Shown: positions 17,598-27,400 of the stretch, piece after piece
Numbering within the stretch: position 1 is the stretch's first letter
Layout: each line of letters starts with the position of its first letter
From: DASQGA01 sp963722715
GTDB taxonomy: Bacteria > Actinomycetota > Thermoleophilia > Gaiellales > Gaiellaceae
Reading direction: 5' to 3'
Assembly (NCBI GenBank): GCA_963722715.1
Contig: CAVROA010000023.1
Span: 124,001-188,000, forward strand
DNA: 64,000 nucleotides
Made by a program: the position numbers and the translations under genes
The notes under the pieces: model-generated
What the model was told of the DNA's origin: nothing
The model's input: the letters and a program-made list of their open reading frames with translations, nothing else
Databases searched by the model: none

Positions 17598-18518
17598 GTG
17601 CGCCTGGCACAGATCGAAGGCTTCGTCGAAGTCGCACGGAGTCAGAAGCTCGGGCAGGCGGCGGGCGAGCTCTTCATCACCCAGCCGGCGCTGACCGCGC
17701 GCATCCAGCGCCTCGAGCAGGAGCTCGGCGTACCACTCTTCGTCCGCACTCCGACCGGCATGCGCCTCACCGATCCCGGGCGGACGTTTCTCCCGTGGGC
17801 CGTGCGCGCACTCGACGCGGTCGAGGAGGGTCGCCGGCACGTGGATGAGCTCGCCCGCGGCGGCGCAGGAGAGCTTGCGATCGGAGCAGCGCCGGCTGTC
17901 GGCACTTACGTCCTCCCCGCGCTCCTGAAGAGCTTCTCCGACGACCTGCCGAATGTGAGCCTCGTCGTCCGCACCGGCCACTCGGAGGAAATCCTCGACA
18001 TGGTCTTACGAGGCGAGGTCGAGGTCGGCCTCGTACGTGCGCTTCTCCATCCGCAGATCCAAAGCGTTCCGTTCTACGAGGAGACGCTCGTCCTGGTCAC
18101 CGACCCGTCGCATCCGTTCGCTGCGCGCAAGGGCATATCGATCGCCGAGATCGCGGAGGTGCAGCTCATCCTCTTCGACCGCACCTCGAGCTATCACGGG
18201 CTCACGAGCGCGTTCTTCCGCGAGGCCGGAGTGACGCCGCGCGGCGTCATGGAGCTCGACAACATCGACGCGGCGAAGAAGATGGTGCAACAGGGGCTCG
18301 GCGTCGCCCTTCTCCCTCAGACCGCGGTCGCGGGGGAGCTCGCGGACGGCAGCCTCGTGGCCGTTCGGCTCGCTGACGTCGAGCCTGCCCACCGCCAGAT
18401 CGTGGCTGTGCGGCGAAAGGACGACGGCGCACCGACGGGGCTGGTGGCCGCCTTCATGGAGAAGCTTTCGAGGGCCGAGGTCGGTCGCTCTCGCGGCCGC
18501 AGGCCGAGCCGCCGCTAG
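17598..18518 (+). CDS. LysR family transcriptional regulator
   Basis: A 306-aa LysR-type regulator. The N-terminal winged helix (LAQIEGFVEVARSQKLGQAA, then ITQPALTARIQRLEQELG) is standard, and the C-terminal substrate-binding domain is complete up to about residue 290; the last 15 residues are Arg/Ser-rich. The effector is not predictable. GTG 17598 is used because the ATGs just upstream are out of frame. It is divergent from the aceA side and overlaps leuS by 4 bp tail to tail. Confidence 0.9.
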   Translation: MRLAQIEGFVEVARSQKLGQAAGELFITQPALTARIQRLEQELGVPLFVRTPTGMRLTDPGRTFLPWAVRALDAVEEGRRHVDELARGGAGELAIGAAPAVGTYVLPALLKSFSDDLPNVSLVVRTGHSEEILDMVLRGEVEVGLVRALLHPQIQSVPFYEETLVLVTDPSHPFAARKGISIAEIAEVQLILFDRTSSYHGLTSAFFREAGVTPRGVMELDNIDAAKKMVQQGLGVALLPQTAVAGELADGSLVAVRLADVEPAHRQIVAVRRKDDGAPTGLVAAFMEKLSRAEVGRSRGRRPSRR

Positions 18519-20977
18519 CCGACGACGAGGTTCACGAGCTTGCCGGGCACGACGATCCGCTTGCGGATCTCCTTGCCGTCCAGGTGAGCGCGAACCCTGG
18601 GCAGCTCGGTCGCACGCGCGACAAGCTCGTCCTCCGAGAGGCCGGCGGGAACCTCGACCTTGTCGCGCACCTTGCCGTTCACCTGCACGACGAGCGTGAA
18701 CGTGTCGCGTTCGAGCATCGCCGGATCCGGCTCCGGCCAGGTCTCCTCCCAGAGCCGTTCGTGTCCCAGCCGCTCCCAGAGCTCTTCCGCGACGTGCGGC
18801 GCATACGGCTGGACGAGCGAGACGATGGTCTCGGTGGCGAACCGAACGGCGGCGGCCTGCTCCGGATCGTCCTTCGCGTGGTGGGCCTGGTTCAGAAGCT
18901 CCATCAGCGCGGCCACGGGCGTGTTGAACTGGAAGCGCCGCTCGATGTCGTCGGTGACCTTCTCGATGGTTGCGTGCGTGCTGCGAACCAGCGGGCCGTC
19001 GCCGGGCGGGCCGGTGTCGCCACGCTCGGCTACCTCGTGCGCCAGTCTCCAGAGCCGTGCCAGGAAGCGGGACGTGCCCTCGATGCCGGTGTCTTGCCAC
19101 TCCTTGTCCTCGTCGGCAGGCGCCATGAACAGGATGTAGAGCCGCGTCGCGTCGGCGCCGTAGCGCGAGATCATCTCGTCGGGAGGAACCACATTCCCCT
19201 TCGACTTGGCCATCTTGGCGCCGTGGCGGTAGATCATCCCCTGGTTGAACAGGCGCGCGAAGGGCTCCCGAAAGTCGACCAGACCCATCTCCTGCATGAC
19301 CTTCGTGAAGAAGCGCGCGTAGAGGAGGTGGAGGATCGCGTGCTCGATCCCGCCGATGTACTGGTTGACCGGCAGCCAGTAGTTGGCGATCTCGGTCGAG
19401 AATGGGGCCTCGTCGTTGTCCGGGTCCGTGTAGCGGAGGAAGTACCAGGAGGAGTCGACGAAGGTGTCCATCGTGTCGGTCTCGCGCCGCGCCGGGCCAC
19501 CGCAGGTCGGGCAGGTCGTTCGAACCCAGTCCTCTGCGGCCGCAAGCGGAGAGCGCCCCTTCGGGAGGTAGTCGTCGACCTCCGGTAGGAGCACCGGCAG
19601 ATCCTCGTCGGGGACCGGGACAATGCCGCAGTCGTTCTCGCAGTAGACGACCGGAATAGGTGCACCCCAGTAGCGCTGGCGAGAAAGGAGCCAGTCACGG
19701 AGCCGGTAGCCGACCGCGGGGCGGCCCAGGTGGTTGGCCTCGAGCCACTCGATGATCGCCTTCTTCGCTTCCGGGCTCGTCATGCCGGTGAAGGGGCCCG
19801 AGTCGACGAGCCGCTCGCCTTCGGTGTGCTCGACGAAGGCGCCCTCCTCCGCCGGCTCGCCCTCCGCCGGGGCGACCACCGTGCGAATCGGCAGTCCGAA
19901 CTTCTGCGCGAACGCGTAGTCGCGCTCGTCGTGGGCCGGGACAGCCATGATCGCTCCCGTCCCGTAGTCCATGAGGACGTAGTCCGCGACCCACACCGGA
20001 ATCTGCTCGCCGTTCACCGGGTTTGTCACGTAGCGGCCGGTGAAGACGCCCGTCTTCTCGCGGTCCGGGTCGGCCCGCTCGACCGCCGAGCGAGCGGCTG
20101 TGTGACGCACGTAGTCCAAGACGGCCTCCTCGTGCTCGGTGCCCTCGACGAGCCGGGGCACGAGCGGGTGCTCGGGTGCGAGCACGAAGAACGTGGCTCC
20201 GAAGAGCGTGTCCGGCCGCGTCGTGAAGACCGGCAAGTCGATGTCGAGCTCCTCGATCCGGAAGATCGCCTCGGCGCCCTCGGAGCGGCCGATCCAGTTT
20301 CGCTGCATCGTCAGGACGCGCTCGGGCCAGGACTCGAGCAGATCCATCTCGTCGAGCAGGGCGTCCGCATATGCCGTGATGCGGAAGAACCACTGCTCGA
20401 GGCTCTTCGCCTCAACCTCCGCCCCACACCGCTCGCAGCGGCCGTCGATCACCTGCTCGTTCGCGAGCACGGTCTGGTCGTTCGGGCACCACTTGACGAG
20501 CGCTTCCTTGCGGTACGCGAGCTCGCGCTCCAGGAAGCGCAGGAAGAGCCACTGTGTCCAGCGGTAGTAGCGCGGGTCGGCGGTCGAGACTTCGCGCGGC
20601 CAGTCCACCGCCCACCCCATGCGCTTCATCTGCTCGCGGATCGCTGCGATGTTCCGCTCGGTGATCAGTCGCGGGTGCCCGCCCTCACGGATCGCTGCGT
20701 TCTCGGCGGGCAGGCCGAAGGCGTCGTAGCCCATCGGCCGCAGCACGTTGAACCCGCGGCGGCGACGCACGTGCGTGACCACGTCGCCGAGCGTGTAGTT
20801 CAGGACGTGGCCCATGTGCAGCTCGCCCGAGGGGTAGGGCAGCATCTCGAGGACGTATGACTTGTCCGCGTCCTCGGGCTTGATCGGCAGGGTCGGATTC
20901 GGGACCAGGAACGCCTGCTCCCGCTCCCAGACCGCCTGCCATTTCCGCTCGACCTGCTCCGGCTCGTACCGCTCCAT
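18515..20977 (-). CDS. leuS: Leucyl-tRNA synthetase
   Basis: An 820-aa class Ia synthetase. The HIGH motif appears as PYPSGELHMGH near residue 48; the editing (CP1) domain contains VFTTRPDTLFGATF and GTGAIMAVPAHDERD; the KMSKS-type motif reads KMAKSKGN near residue 590, with Ala in place of the first Ser. The tRNA-binding C-terminal domain is intact. A strong terminator lies about 27 bp ahead of the start, implying attenuation. A purine-rich TAGGAG precedes the ATG. Confidence 0.97.
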   Translation of the reverse strand: MERYEPEQVERKWQAVWEREQAFLVPNPTLPIKPEDADKSYVLEMLPYPSGELHMGHVLNYTLGDVVTHVRRRRGFNVLRPMGYDAFGLPAENAAIREGGHPRLITERNIAAIREQMKRMGWAVDWPREVSTADPRYYRWTQWLFLRFLERELAYRKEALVKWCPNDQTVLANEQVIDGRCERCGAEVEAKSLEQWFFRITAYADALLDEMDLLESWPERVLTMQRNWIGRSEGAEAIFRIEELDIDLPVFTTRPDTLFGATFFVLAPEHPLVPRLVEGTEHEEAVLDYVRHTAARSAVERADPDREKTGVFTGRYVTNPVNGEQIPVWVADYVLMDYGTGAIMAVPAHDERDYAFAQKFGLPIRTVVAPAEGEPAEEGAFVEHTEGERLVDSGPFTGMTSPEAKKAIIEWLEANHLGRPAVGYRLRDWLLSRQRYWGAPIPVVYCENDCGIVPVPDEDLPVLLPEVDDYLPKGRSPLAAAEDWVRTTCPTCGGPARRETDTMDTFVDSSWYFLRYTDPDNDEAPFSTEIANYWLPVNQYIGGIEHAILHLLYARFFTKVMQEMGLVDFREPFARLFNQGMIYRHGAKMAKSKGNVVPPDEMISRYGADATRLYILFMAPADEDKEWQDTGIEGTSRFLARLWRLAHEVAERGDTGPPGDGPLVRSTHATIEKVTDDIERRFQFNTPVAALMELLNQAHHAKDDPEQAAAVRFATETIVSLVQPYAPHVAEELWERLGHERLWEETWPEPDPAMLERDTFTLVVQVNGKVRDKVEVPAGLSEDELVARATELPRVRAHLDGKEIRKRIVVPGKLVNLVVG

Positions 20978-21003
20978 CGCGCTCCTAGAAAAGCTCCTGG
21001 AAC

Positions 21004-21027
21004 AAAAAAGCCTCTCGTGCGAGAGGC
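21004..21027 (-). terminator. Rho-independent terminator in the leuS leader
   Basis: On the minus strand GCCTCTCG-CA-CGAGAGGC is followed by six T, ending about 27 bp upstream of the leuS ATG. It is the clearest intrinsic terminator in the window. Its place between the probable promoter and leuS suggests conditional readthrough. Confidence 0.75.
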
Positions 21028-21029
21028 CA

Positions 21030-21093
21030 GGGGAACACGGGCGGGCGCTGTCGCCCGCTAGTCCCCCGTTGGATTGCTAAGTCCACGAATCAC
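21030..21093 (-). promoter_or_regulatory. leuS leader: possible leader peptide and competing hairpins
   Basis: A tiny frame from GTG 21093 to TAG 21058 would encode 11 residues (MIRGLSNPTGD), with one Leu codon of the rare CTT type. Its stop abuts a perfect hairpin, GCGGGCG-ACAG-CGCCCGC (21058-21041). GGGGGAC (21067-21061) can pair with GTTCCCC (21036-21030), closing a longer stem before the terminator. TTGAAC about 25 bp upstream could be a -35. No T-box signature (AGGGTGGNACC) is present, so this is not a standard T-box. Confidence 0.4.
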
Positions 21094-21118
21094 CGGTTCA
21101 ACTTTACCGGATCGGCTC

Positions 21119-21289
21119 TCACGGCTCGCGCGCGGGGCCGGGGAAGCCATGACCAGGCGGCTGCTCCTGTTCGAGCTCCTGCTCCTCTTCGACCTTCGGG
21201 CCCGGGATGCCCGGGTCCTGCGGCAGATCGGGGTCGGTCGGCTCGTCCTCCCCCGGAGGTCGTGTCTGCTTCTCGGGAGCCTCGGCCAT
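21119..21289 (-). CDS. Possible small acidic, Pro-rich protein, 56 aa
   Basis: An ATG-TGA frame that begins MAEAPEKQTRPPGEDEP and is rich in Pro and Glu, with DPGIPGPKVEEEQELEQEQ in the middle. Third codon positions are strongly G/C, as in real genes here, and no competing gene lies across it. No family is recognised; it may be disordered. An ATG at 21298 would add three residues. It ends 26 bp before the leuS leader frame. Confidence 0.4.
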   Translation of the reverse strand: MAEAPEKQTRPPGEDEPTDPDLPQDPGIPGPKVEEEQELEQEQPPGHGFPGPAREP

Positions 21290-21339
21290 GCGAGCCATCT
21301 ACCCACGTGCCGGCTGGGCGGAACCCTCGCTGCAAGCGC

Positions 21340-21369
21340 TTGACCGGGCAGCGGCGAGCCTCCTAGGCT
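21340..21369 (+). promoter_or_regulatory. Promoter for the OYE-family reductase operon
   Basis: TTGACC (21340-21345), an 18-bp spacer and TAGGCT (21364-21369). Expected start near 21376 gives a 38-nt leader with GGGAGGA at 21404-21410 before the ATG. It is one of the best -35/-10 pairs in the window. Confidence 0.6.
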
Positions 21370-21413
21370 GGCGCCGAGCGACGTCGACAAATCCACGCGA
21401 GTCGGGAGGAGTA

Positions 21414-23441
21414 ATGACGGCGTACCCCCGCCTGTTCTCCGAGTGGCAGATCGGCCAGACGACGATCAAGAACCGGGTCGTCTTTCCACCGACCTGTCCC
21501 AGTTGGGTTTCGGACCCCTGGAACGGCCTGTTCACGGACATGGCGACCGCCTACTACGCCGAGCGTGCCAAAGGCGGCGTCGGCCTCATCATCATCGGGG
21601 CCACGCACGTCCACCCGAGCTCGATCATGGCGCCGCTGCTCATGCCGCAGCTCTTCGACGATCGACAGATCGAGCCGCTCTCCAAGATCGCCGACGTCTG
21701 CCACGAGCACGGCTGCAAGCTCGCGATCCAGCTCTGGCACTCCGGGGTCCGCGGCTTCCCCACGTTCAAGCAAGAGCCGTCCTTCGACCCTGACGCGACG
21801 TGGTACACCGTCTCCCCCAGCCAGGTCCCGCTCGGCGAGTTCCCTGCCGGATCGATCCCGAAGGAGCTGGACGAGGAAGAGATCGAGGAGATCCTCGCCG
21901 CCTACGGAAGCGCAGCGGCCCGGGCCGAAGCGGCAGGCCTGGACGGCGTCGAGTTCCACCTGAGCCACGGATACTTGCCGTGGCAGTTCCTCTCCCCCCT
22001 CTACAACAAGCGCACCGATCGGTGGGGCGGCTCGTACGAGAATCGGCTGCGCTTCCCCGTCGAGGCGCTGAAGCGCATGCGGGAGGCCGTTTCAGAGGAT
22101 GTCTTCGTCGGCTACCGGATCAACTCAACGTCGTTCTGGCCCGGCGATCTCGAGCTCGAAGACGTGAAGCAGATCGTCCAGGACCTCGAGCAACAGACCC
22201 AGGTCGACTACGTCAACGTGTCCGCTGGCGTCCACCACGCGTTCATCCACACGCCGATGGAATTCGAGGCGGGCTGGGAACGCGGGTATGCCCGCGGGAT
22301 CAAGGACGTCTCGTCGAAGCCCGTCCTGCTGGTTGGGAGGATCACGACGCCCGACGTGGCCGAGATGCTGCTCGAGAGCGGAGACGCGGACGCCATTTGC
22401 CTGGCGCGACAGCTCTTTGCCGACGCCGACTGGGCCCGCAAGGCGGAGGAAGGGCGCGAGGAGGACATCCGGAGGTGCGTCGCGGCCAACTTCTGCTGGA
22501 AGAGCGTCAGTCGCGGCGCCCGCGTGCAATGTGTCTACAACCCGGAGATCGGGCGGGAAGCGACCTGGGGGAGCGGAACGCTGACGCCCGTATCGACGCC
22601 GAAGAAGGTCCTCGTGATCGGAGGCGGGCCGGCGGGGCTCGAGTTCGCACGCGTGAGCGCGGCGCGGGGCCACGACGTCGTCGTGCTCGAACAGGAGGCT
22701 GAGCTGGGCGGGCACGTGCGCCTCCAGTCGCTCCTTCCGAGCCGGGACGAGTTCGGCCGGATCGCCACCTGGCTCGAGGCGCAGGCCCGGAAGAACGGTG
22801 CAGAGATCCGGACGTCCTCGCCGGTCACGGCCGAGAACCTGGAAGACGTCCTCGCTGCGGAAGCGCCGGATCACGTGGTCGTGGCGACGGGCTCGAAGTA
22901 TCGAACCGACGGCTTTCAAGGCTGGACGGCGGACCCGCTGCCCGGCCACGAGAGCGGCAGGTGCATCAGCTGGGAAGACGTGGTCACGGGCAAGGAGCAC
23001 CCCTCCGGGCACGTCGTCGTCCTCGACGACGACTGCGGCGTGATCGCCCCGCTCTGCGCGGTCGGCCTGGCGGAGAACGGCACCGAGTCGGTGAAGATCG
23101 TCACGCGCTGGCCGATGATCGGTCTCGACACGATCCTCGACGTCTACCTCGACTGGATCCTGCCCAAGGTCTACAAGGCCGGGGTCGAGATGGTCACCAG
23201 CCACTTCGTCAAGTCGATCGACGGCGGCCAGCTGACGCTCTACAACGTGCACGACGAGGAGACGGAGCTCGTTCTCGACGCCGACTGGCTCATCATGGTG
23301 ACGGCGAGAACGTCAGAGAACCACCTCTATTCCCTGGTCAAGGACCGGGGCCTGAGCGTCGAGATGGTCGGCGACGCGACCGCTCCCCGAGGCACGTACG
23401 AGGCCGTCTACGAAGGTCACCGCCAGGCGAGAAAGGTTTGA
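21414..23441 (+). CDS. Old-Yellow-Enzyme/FAD-NAD(P) reductase (2,4-dienoyl-CoA reductase or TMADH type)
   Basis: A 675-aa fusion protein: an FMN-binding TIM barrel (residues 1-345, with GVEFHLSHGYLPWQFLSPLYNKR and RWGGSYENR), an Fe-S segment, and a FAD/NAD(P) domain (VLVIGGGPAGLEFARV, about 400-415). Relatives include 2,4-dienoyl-CoA reductase and trimethylamine dehydrogenase. The cluster segment holds Cys355, Cys361 and Cys373, but the position of the second ligand is Ala358, so the usual four-Cys [4Fe-4S] site is incomplete. The substrate cannot be deduced. Its stop overlaps the start of an FAH-family gene (TGATG), indicating a catabolic pair. Confidence 0.88.
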   Translation: MTAYPRLFSEWQIGQTTIKNRVVFPPTCPSWVSDPWNGLFTDMATAYYAERAKGGVGLIIIGATHVHPSSIMAPLLMPQLFDDRQIEPLSKIADVCHEHGCKLAIQLWHSGVRGFPTFKQEPSFDPDATWYTVSPSQVPLGEFPAGSIPKELDEEEIEEILAAYGSAAARAEAAGLDGVEFHLSHGYLPWQFLSPLYNKRTDRWGGSYENRLRFPVEALKRMREAVSEDVFVGYRINSTSFWPGDLELEDVKQIVQDLEQQTQVDYVNVSAGVHHAFIHTPMEFEAGWERGYARGIKDVSSKPVLLVGRITTPDVAEMLLESGDADAICLARQLFADADWARKAEEGREEDIRRCVAANFCWKSVSRGARVQCVYNPEIGREATWGSGTLTPVSTPKKVLVIGGGPAGLEFARVSAARGHDVVVLEQEAELGGHVRLQSLLPSRDEFGRIATWLEAQARKNGAEIRTSSPVTAENLEDVLAAEAPDHVVVATGSKYRTDGFQGWTADPLPGHESGRCISWEDVVTGKEHPSGHVVVLDDDCGVIAPLCAVGLAENGTESVKIVTRWPMIGLDTILDVYLDWILPKVYKAGVEMVTSHFVKSIDGGQLTLYNVHDEETELVLDADWLIMVTARTSENHLYSLVKDRGLSVEMVGDATAPRGTYEAVYEGHRQARKV

Positions 23442-24316
23442 TGCGCCTCGCCAGTGTGGTTTCAGGCGGCGAGCGGCTGGCTGCGGTCATCGAGGGCGAC
23501 CGCGCGTTCGTCACGGACGTCCCCGGGCTTGATGCCGCGATTGCGGGATCCATCGACCTCATGAGTGCACGAGGAGACTGGCGCCCGCTGGCCGACGTGG
23601 AGCTCGACGCGCCGCTCCGCCCGCCGGTCGTCTTCTGCGCCGGCCAGAACTACCGCGATCATCTGGCCGAGAAGGCTCCGGTCGAGGTCGACGAGCCGGA
23701 GTTCTTCCTCAAGGCCGGCCAGACGATCGCCGCGCCTGACGAACCAGTCCTGATCGAACGGGACGTGACCGAGAAGCTCGATTACGAGACCGAGCTCGGG
23801 GTCGTGATCGGCCGGCAAGGCAGGCGCGTGGATCCCGGCCACGCGCTCGAGCACGTGTTCGGCTACGTCGTGCTGAACGATCTGACTGCCCGCGACCGGC
23901 AGGTGAAGATCTCCGCGGACGGTCACACGACCTTGTCGCTGGGGACGAGCAAGAACTTCGACGGCTCAACCCGCCTCGCCTCCTGGGTCACGACGGCGGA
24001 CGAGGTCGGGGACCCCAGGAACCTCGCGCTGACCACGCGGGTGAGCGGGGGGCTCCGGCAATCCAACACGACCGCGAACATGCTCTTCGACGTCGCTTCG
24101 CTGATCTCTTTCGTCTCGCGACTTCTGACGTTGCATCCAGGCGCGGTGCTCGCAACGGGGACTCCGGGAGGAACCGGCTGGGGACAGGACCCCGACCTGG
24201 GCGGAACGGGAGTGACGCCCGAAGGCTGCGAGCCGGGCCGCTACCTACAGGCGGGCGACAAGGTGGAGAGCGAAGTCGAGCGCGTGGGCAGGCTGACATT
24301 CGGGGTCGAGGAGTAG
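23441..24316 (+). CDS. Fumarylacetoacetate hydrolase family protein
   Basis: A 291-aa FAH-fold enzyme: CAGQNYRDHLAE at the start of the catalytic domain, the metal-ligand motif YETELGVVIG, FGYVVLNDLTARD and GTPGGTGWG. Members cleave or decarboxylate acylpyruvate-type products of aromatic or sugar-acid breakdown. It shares one base with the upstream reductase stop and probably works on that pathway's product. A hairpin follows its stop. Confidence 0.9.
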   Translation: MRLASVVSGGERLAAVIEGDRAFVTDVPGLDAAIAGSIDLMSARGDWRPLADVELDAPLRPPVVFCAGQNYRDHLAEKAPVEVDEPEFFLKAGQTIAAPDEPVLIERDVTEKLDYETELGVVIGRQGRRVDPGHALEHVFGYVVLNDLTARDRQVKISADGHTTLSLGTSKNFDGSTRLASWVTTADEVGDPRNLALTTRVSGGLRQSNTTANMLFDVASLISFVSRLLTLHPGAVLATGTPGGTGWGQDPDLGGTGVTPEGCEPGRYLQAGDKVESEVERVGRLTFGVEE

Positions 24317-24323
24317 GAACATC

Positions 24324-24350
24324 GCCGCGCCGGACTGTGCCCGGTGCGGC
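24324..24350 (+). terminator. GC-rich hairpin after the FAH gene
   Basis: GCCGCGCCGG and CCGGTGCGGC form a 10-bp stem with one G-T pair and a 7-nt loop, eight bases after the stop. There is no T-tract, as is common in high-GC genomes. Confidence 0.4.
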
Positions 24351-24485
24351 CTAGCGACCGGAGCTCCAAACGGAGTGCGGGCCCTCGCGCGACGCCAGCA
24401 AAGACCGCGAGGCCGTCCTTTGACCGCCTGCTCGGGGCGCAAGGCGCCGCGCTCGCCGTGGCTTCCGGATCGGCCGCGAATGGTC

Positions 24486-24491
24486 TAGCCT
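24486..24491 (+). promoter_or_regulatory. -10 box for the cyclase/AAA gene (leaderless)
   Basis: TAGCCT ends five bases before the ATG at 24497. Transcription from it would start at or within a base or two of the start codon. Confidence 0.4.
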
Positions 24492-24496
24492 CGGTT

Positions 24497-27400
24497 ATGG
24501 AGACGATCTGCGCGAACTGTGGTAGTAGAAGCGAGGGCGAGTTCCGCTTCTGCCCCTACTGCGCGGCGCCGCTCGTGTCTGCGGCGCCCACGCGCGAGCA
24601 GCGGAAGACGGTGACGGTGCTGTTCTGCGACGTAACCGGCTCGACCGCACTGGGCGAGTCGATGGATCCGGAGGCACTGCGGGCGCTGCTGGCGCGGTAC
24701 TTCGAGCGGATGAAGGGGATCGTCGAATCACACGGCGGCACCGTGGAGAAGTTCATCGGCGATGCGGTGATGGCGGTTTTCGGCGTACCTGTGCTGCACG
24801 AAGACGATGGCATCCGCGCTTGCCGCGCGGCGGTCGAGATGCGCGACGCTTTTCTCGACCTGGGGATGAACGGTCGGATCGGCCTCACCACCGGCGAGGT
24901 CGTCACCGGCACCGCCGAGCGACTCGCCACCGGCGACGCGGTCAACGTTGCCGCCCGCCTGGAACAGGCCGCCGCGCCTGGCGAAGTGCTGATAGGCGCC
25001 GCGACGCTTGCGTTGGCGCGCGGCGCGGTTGCTGTGGAGCCGGTGGAGCCGCTGAAGCTGAAGGGGAAGGCGGAGCCGGTTCCGGCGTTCAGACTGATCT
25101 CGGCGCACGGCGAGTCCGCCCGGCGCTTCGCGACGGCGTTGGTCGGCCGCGAGAACGAGCTGAATCGGCTCCGAGAAGCCTTCGCACAGTCGGTGCTGGA
25201 CCGCTCCTGCCAGCTCTTCACCGTGCTCGGCGCGGCGGGTGTGGGGAAGTCGCGGCTGGCGGCGGAGTTCCTCGCAAGCATCGAGGCACGGATCGTGCGG
25301 GGCCGCTGCCTGTCTTACGGCGAAGGGATCACCTACTGGCCAGTGGTCGAGATCGTCAAGCAGCTCAATACGCTGCCGGAAGGCGATGCGGCTGTGCCTC
25401 TTCGGTCGCTGCTCGGCGAGACGGACTCAGCGACGTCGGCCGACGAGATCGCCTGGGGCTTCCGCAAGCTGCTCGAGCAGGAGGCACAGAAGGGTCCACT
25501 CGTCTGCGTGCTCGATGACCTGCACTGGTCCGAGCAGACGCTGCTCGATCTGGTCGAGTACGTTGGCGCCCTCTCCCGCGACGGGCCCATCCTCATGCTC
25601 TGCATCGCACGCCCCGAGCTACTCGAGAAGCGGCCTGCCTGGGGCGGCGGTGAGTGGAACTCGACCACCGTGCTGCTCGAGCCGCTAGACGGCGATGAAA
25701 CCGAACGGCTGCTGGACGAGCTCGGCGGCGTGGAGCCCGGTCTGCGTGAGCGGATCGCCGCCGCCGCCGAGGGAAACCCGCTCTTCCTGGAAGAGATGCT
25801 CGCGCTCGTACGGGCGTCGGGCGATGGCGAGATCAGCGTACCGCCGACGATCCAGGCGCTTCTAGCAGCCCGTCTCGACCAACTCAACCCGGCCGAGCGG
25901 GCGGTGCTCGAGCGTGGCGCGGTCGAGGGCCGCGTCTTCCACCAGAGCGCCGTGCAGGCGCTCGGAGACGGCGAACCGCAGACGCCACAGCTGGTCGCCC
26001 TCGTGCGCAAGCAGATCATCCGTCCCGATACGCAGCAGTTCGCGGGGGACGAGGCGTACCGCTTCCGCCATGAGCTGATCCGCGACGCCGCCTACGACGC
26101 CCTGCCCAAAGCTATGCGCGCCGACCTGCACGAGCGCTTCGCCGACTGGCTCGAAGAACGAGCACCGGATCTGGTCGAGCGGGACGAGATCCTCGGCCAC
26201 CACCTCGAACGGGCCGCCCGCTACAAGGCGGAACTCGGGCTGCCAGACGCTGTCCTTGCGGAGCGTGCAGGGCAGCGGCTCGCCACGGCCGGCCGACGCG
26301 CCCTCGGGCGTAGCGATGACCGCGCTGCGGCATCGTTGCTCGAGCGTTCGCTCACGCTCACCCGCCCGCTTCGGCTCGACGTCCATCTCGAGGTCGACCT
26401 CGCCGAGGCCATCAGAGCCGAGCCCCAGGAGGCTGCCGCGATCGCCGAGCGCGCGGCCGAGCGGGCGGCGGCTGCCGGCGACGCTGCAGGCGAAGCGCTC
26501 GCCCGAGCCGTGCGCGCTCGGCACCGCTTCGAGGTCGCTGCGGAGGCAATCGACGCCGTCGACGTGCTGGCGCGTGCCGCTCTCCCGCTGCTCGAGCAGG
26601 CTGGCGACCACGCAGGCCTCGTTCACGTCTGGAACTCGATCAGCGAGGTCGCGAACCACCGCGGTCATTGGAAAGAGAGAGGCAAAAGCCTGGAGCAGGC
26701 GGTTAACCATGCGCGGCTCGCGGCTCGGCAACTGAAGAGCCCGCACGGCGGGGCGGCGGGCGGGCTCAGTCCGGAGCCTCTTCAGGAGCTGCTGCGCAAG
26801 CTGGGCAGCGCATACCTGCTGGGTCCTGAACCTGCGGACGAGCTGCTGTCAGAGTTCGACCGGCGCCTGCCGGGAGGCTCCGATCCTGGTCGTCTGCTCA
26901 ACCGCGCTCGGCTGCTGGCGATGCTCGACCGCCACGCCGACGCGTGGCCACTCGCGCTCGACGCGAGCGATCGTCTTCGCGAGCTTAGCGGCGACTACGG
27001 CAGCGAGTACTGCCTTGCCGAGATTGCGACCCTCGCCGGCGACCACGAGACCGCAGTCCGGTACTCACGCATCTACTGCAAGTGGCTCGAGAAGCACCAC
27101 CAGCGCAATAACCTCTCGACCTGGGCGCCGACGCTCGGCCGCTCCCTGTGCGCGCTCGGTCGCTACGAGGAGGCTGAACCGCTCGCCCAGCGGGGCCGCT
27201 CGCTCGGGGACCAACAGGATGCGACGACGCAGGCTCTCTGGCGGCAGGTGCAGGCGCTCGTTCTTGCCCGTCGCGGGCAACATGCAGAAGCCGAATCGCT
27301 CGCTCGCGAGGCGGTCGCGATCATCGAGCGCACCGACGGGCTAAACCTCCAGGGTGACGCGCTCTGCGATCTCGCCGAGGTTCTCACCGCCGGCGGCCGC

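Noticed and set aside
20978..21120. T-box riboswitch ahead of leuS
   Set aside because: The conserved AGGGTGGNACCGCG bulge is missing; only a terminator and hairpins are present.
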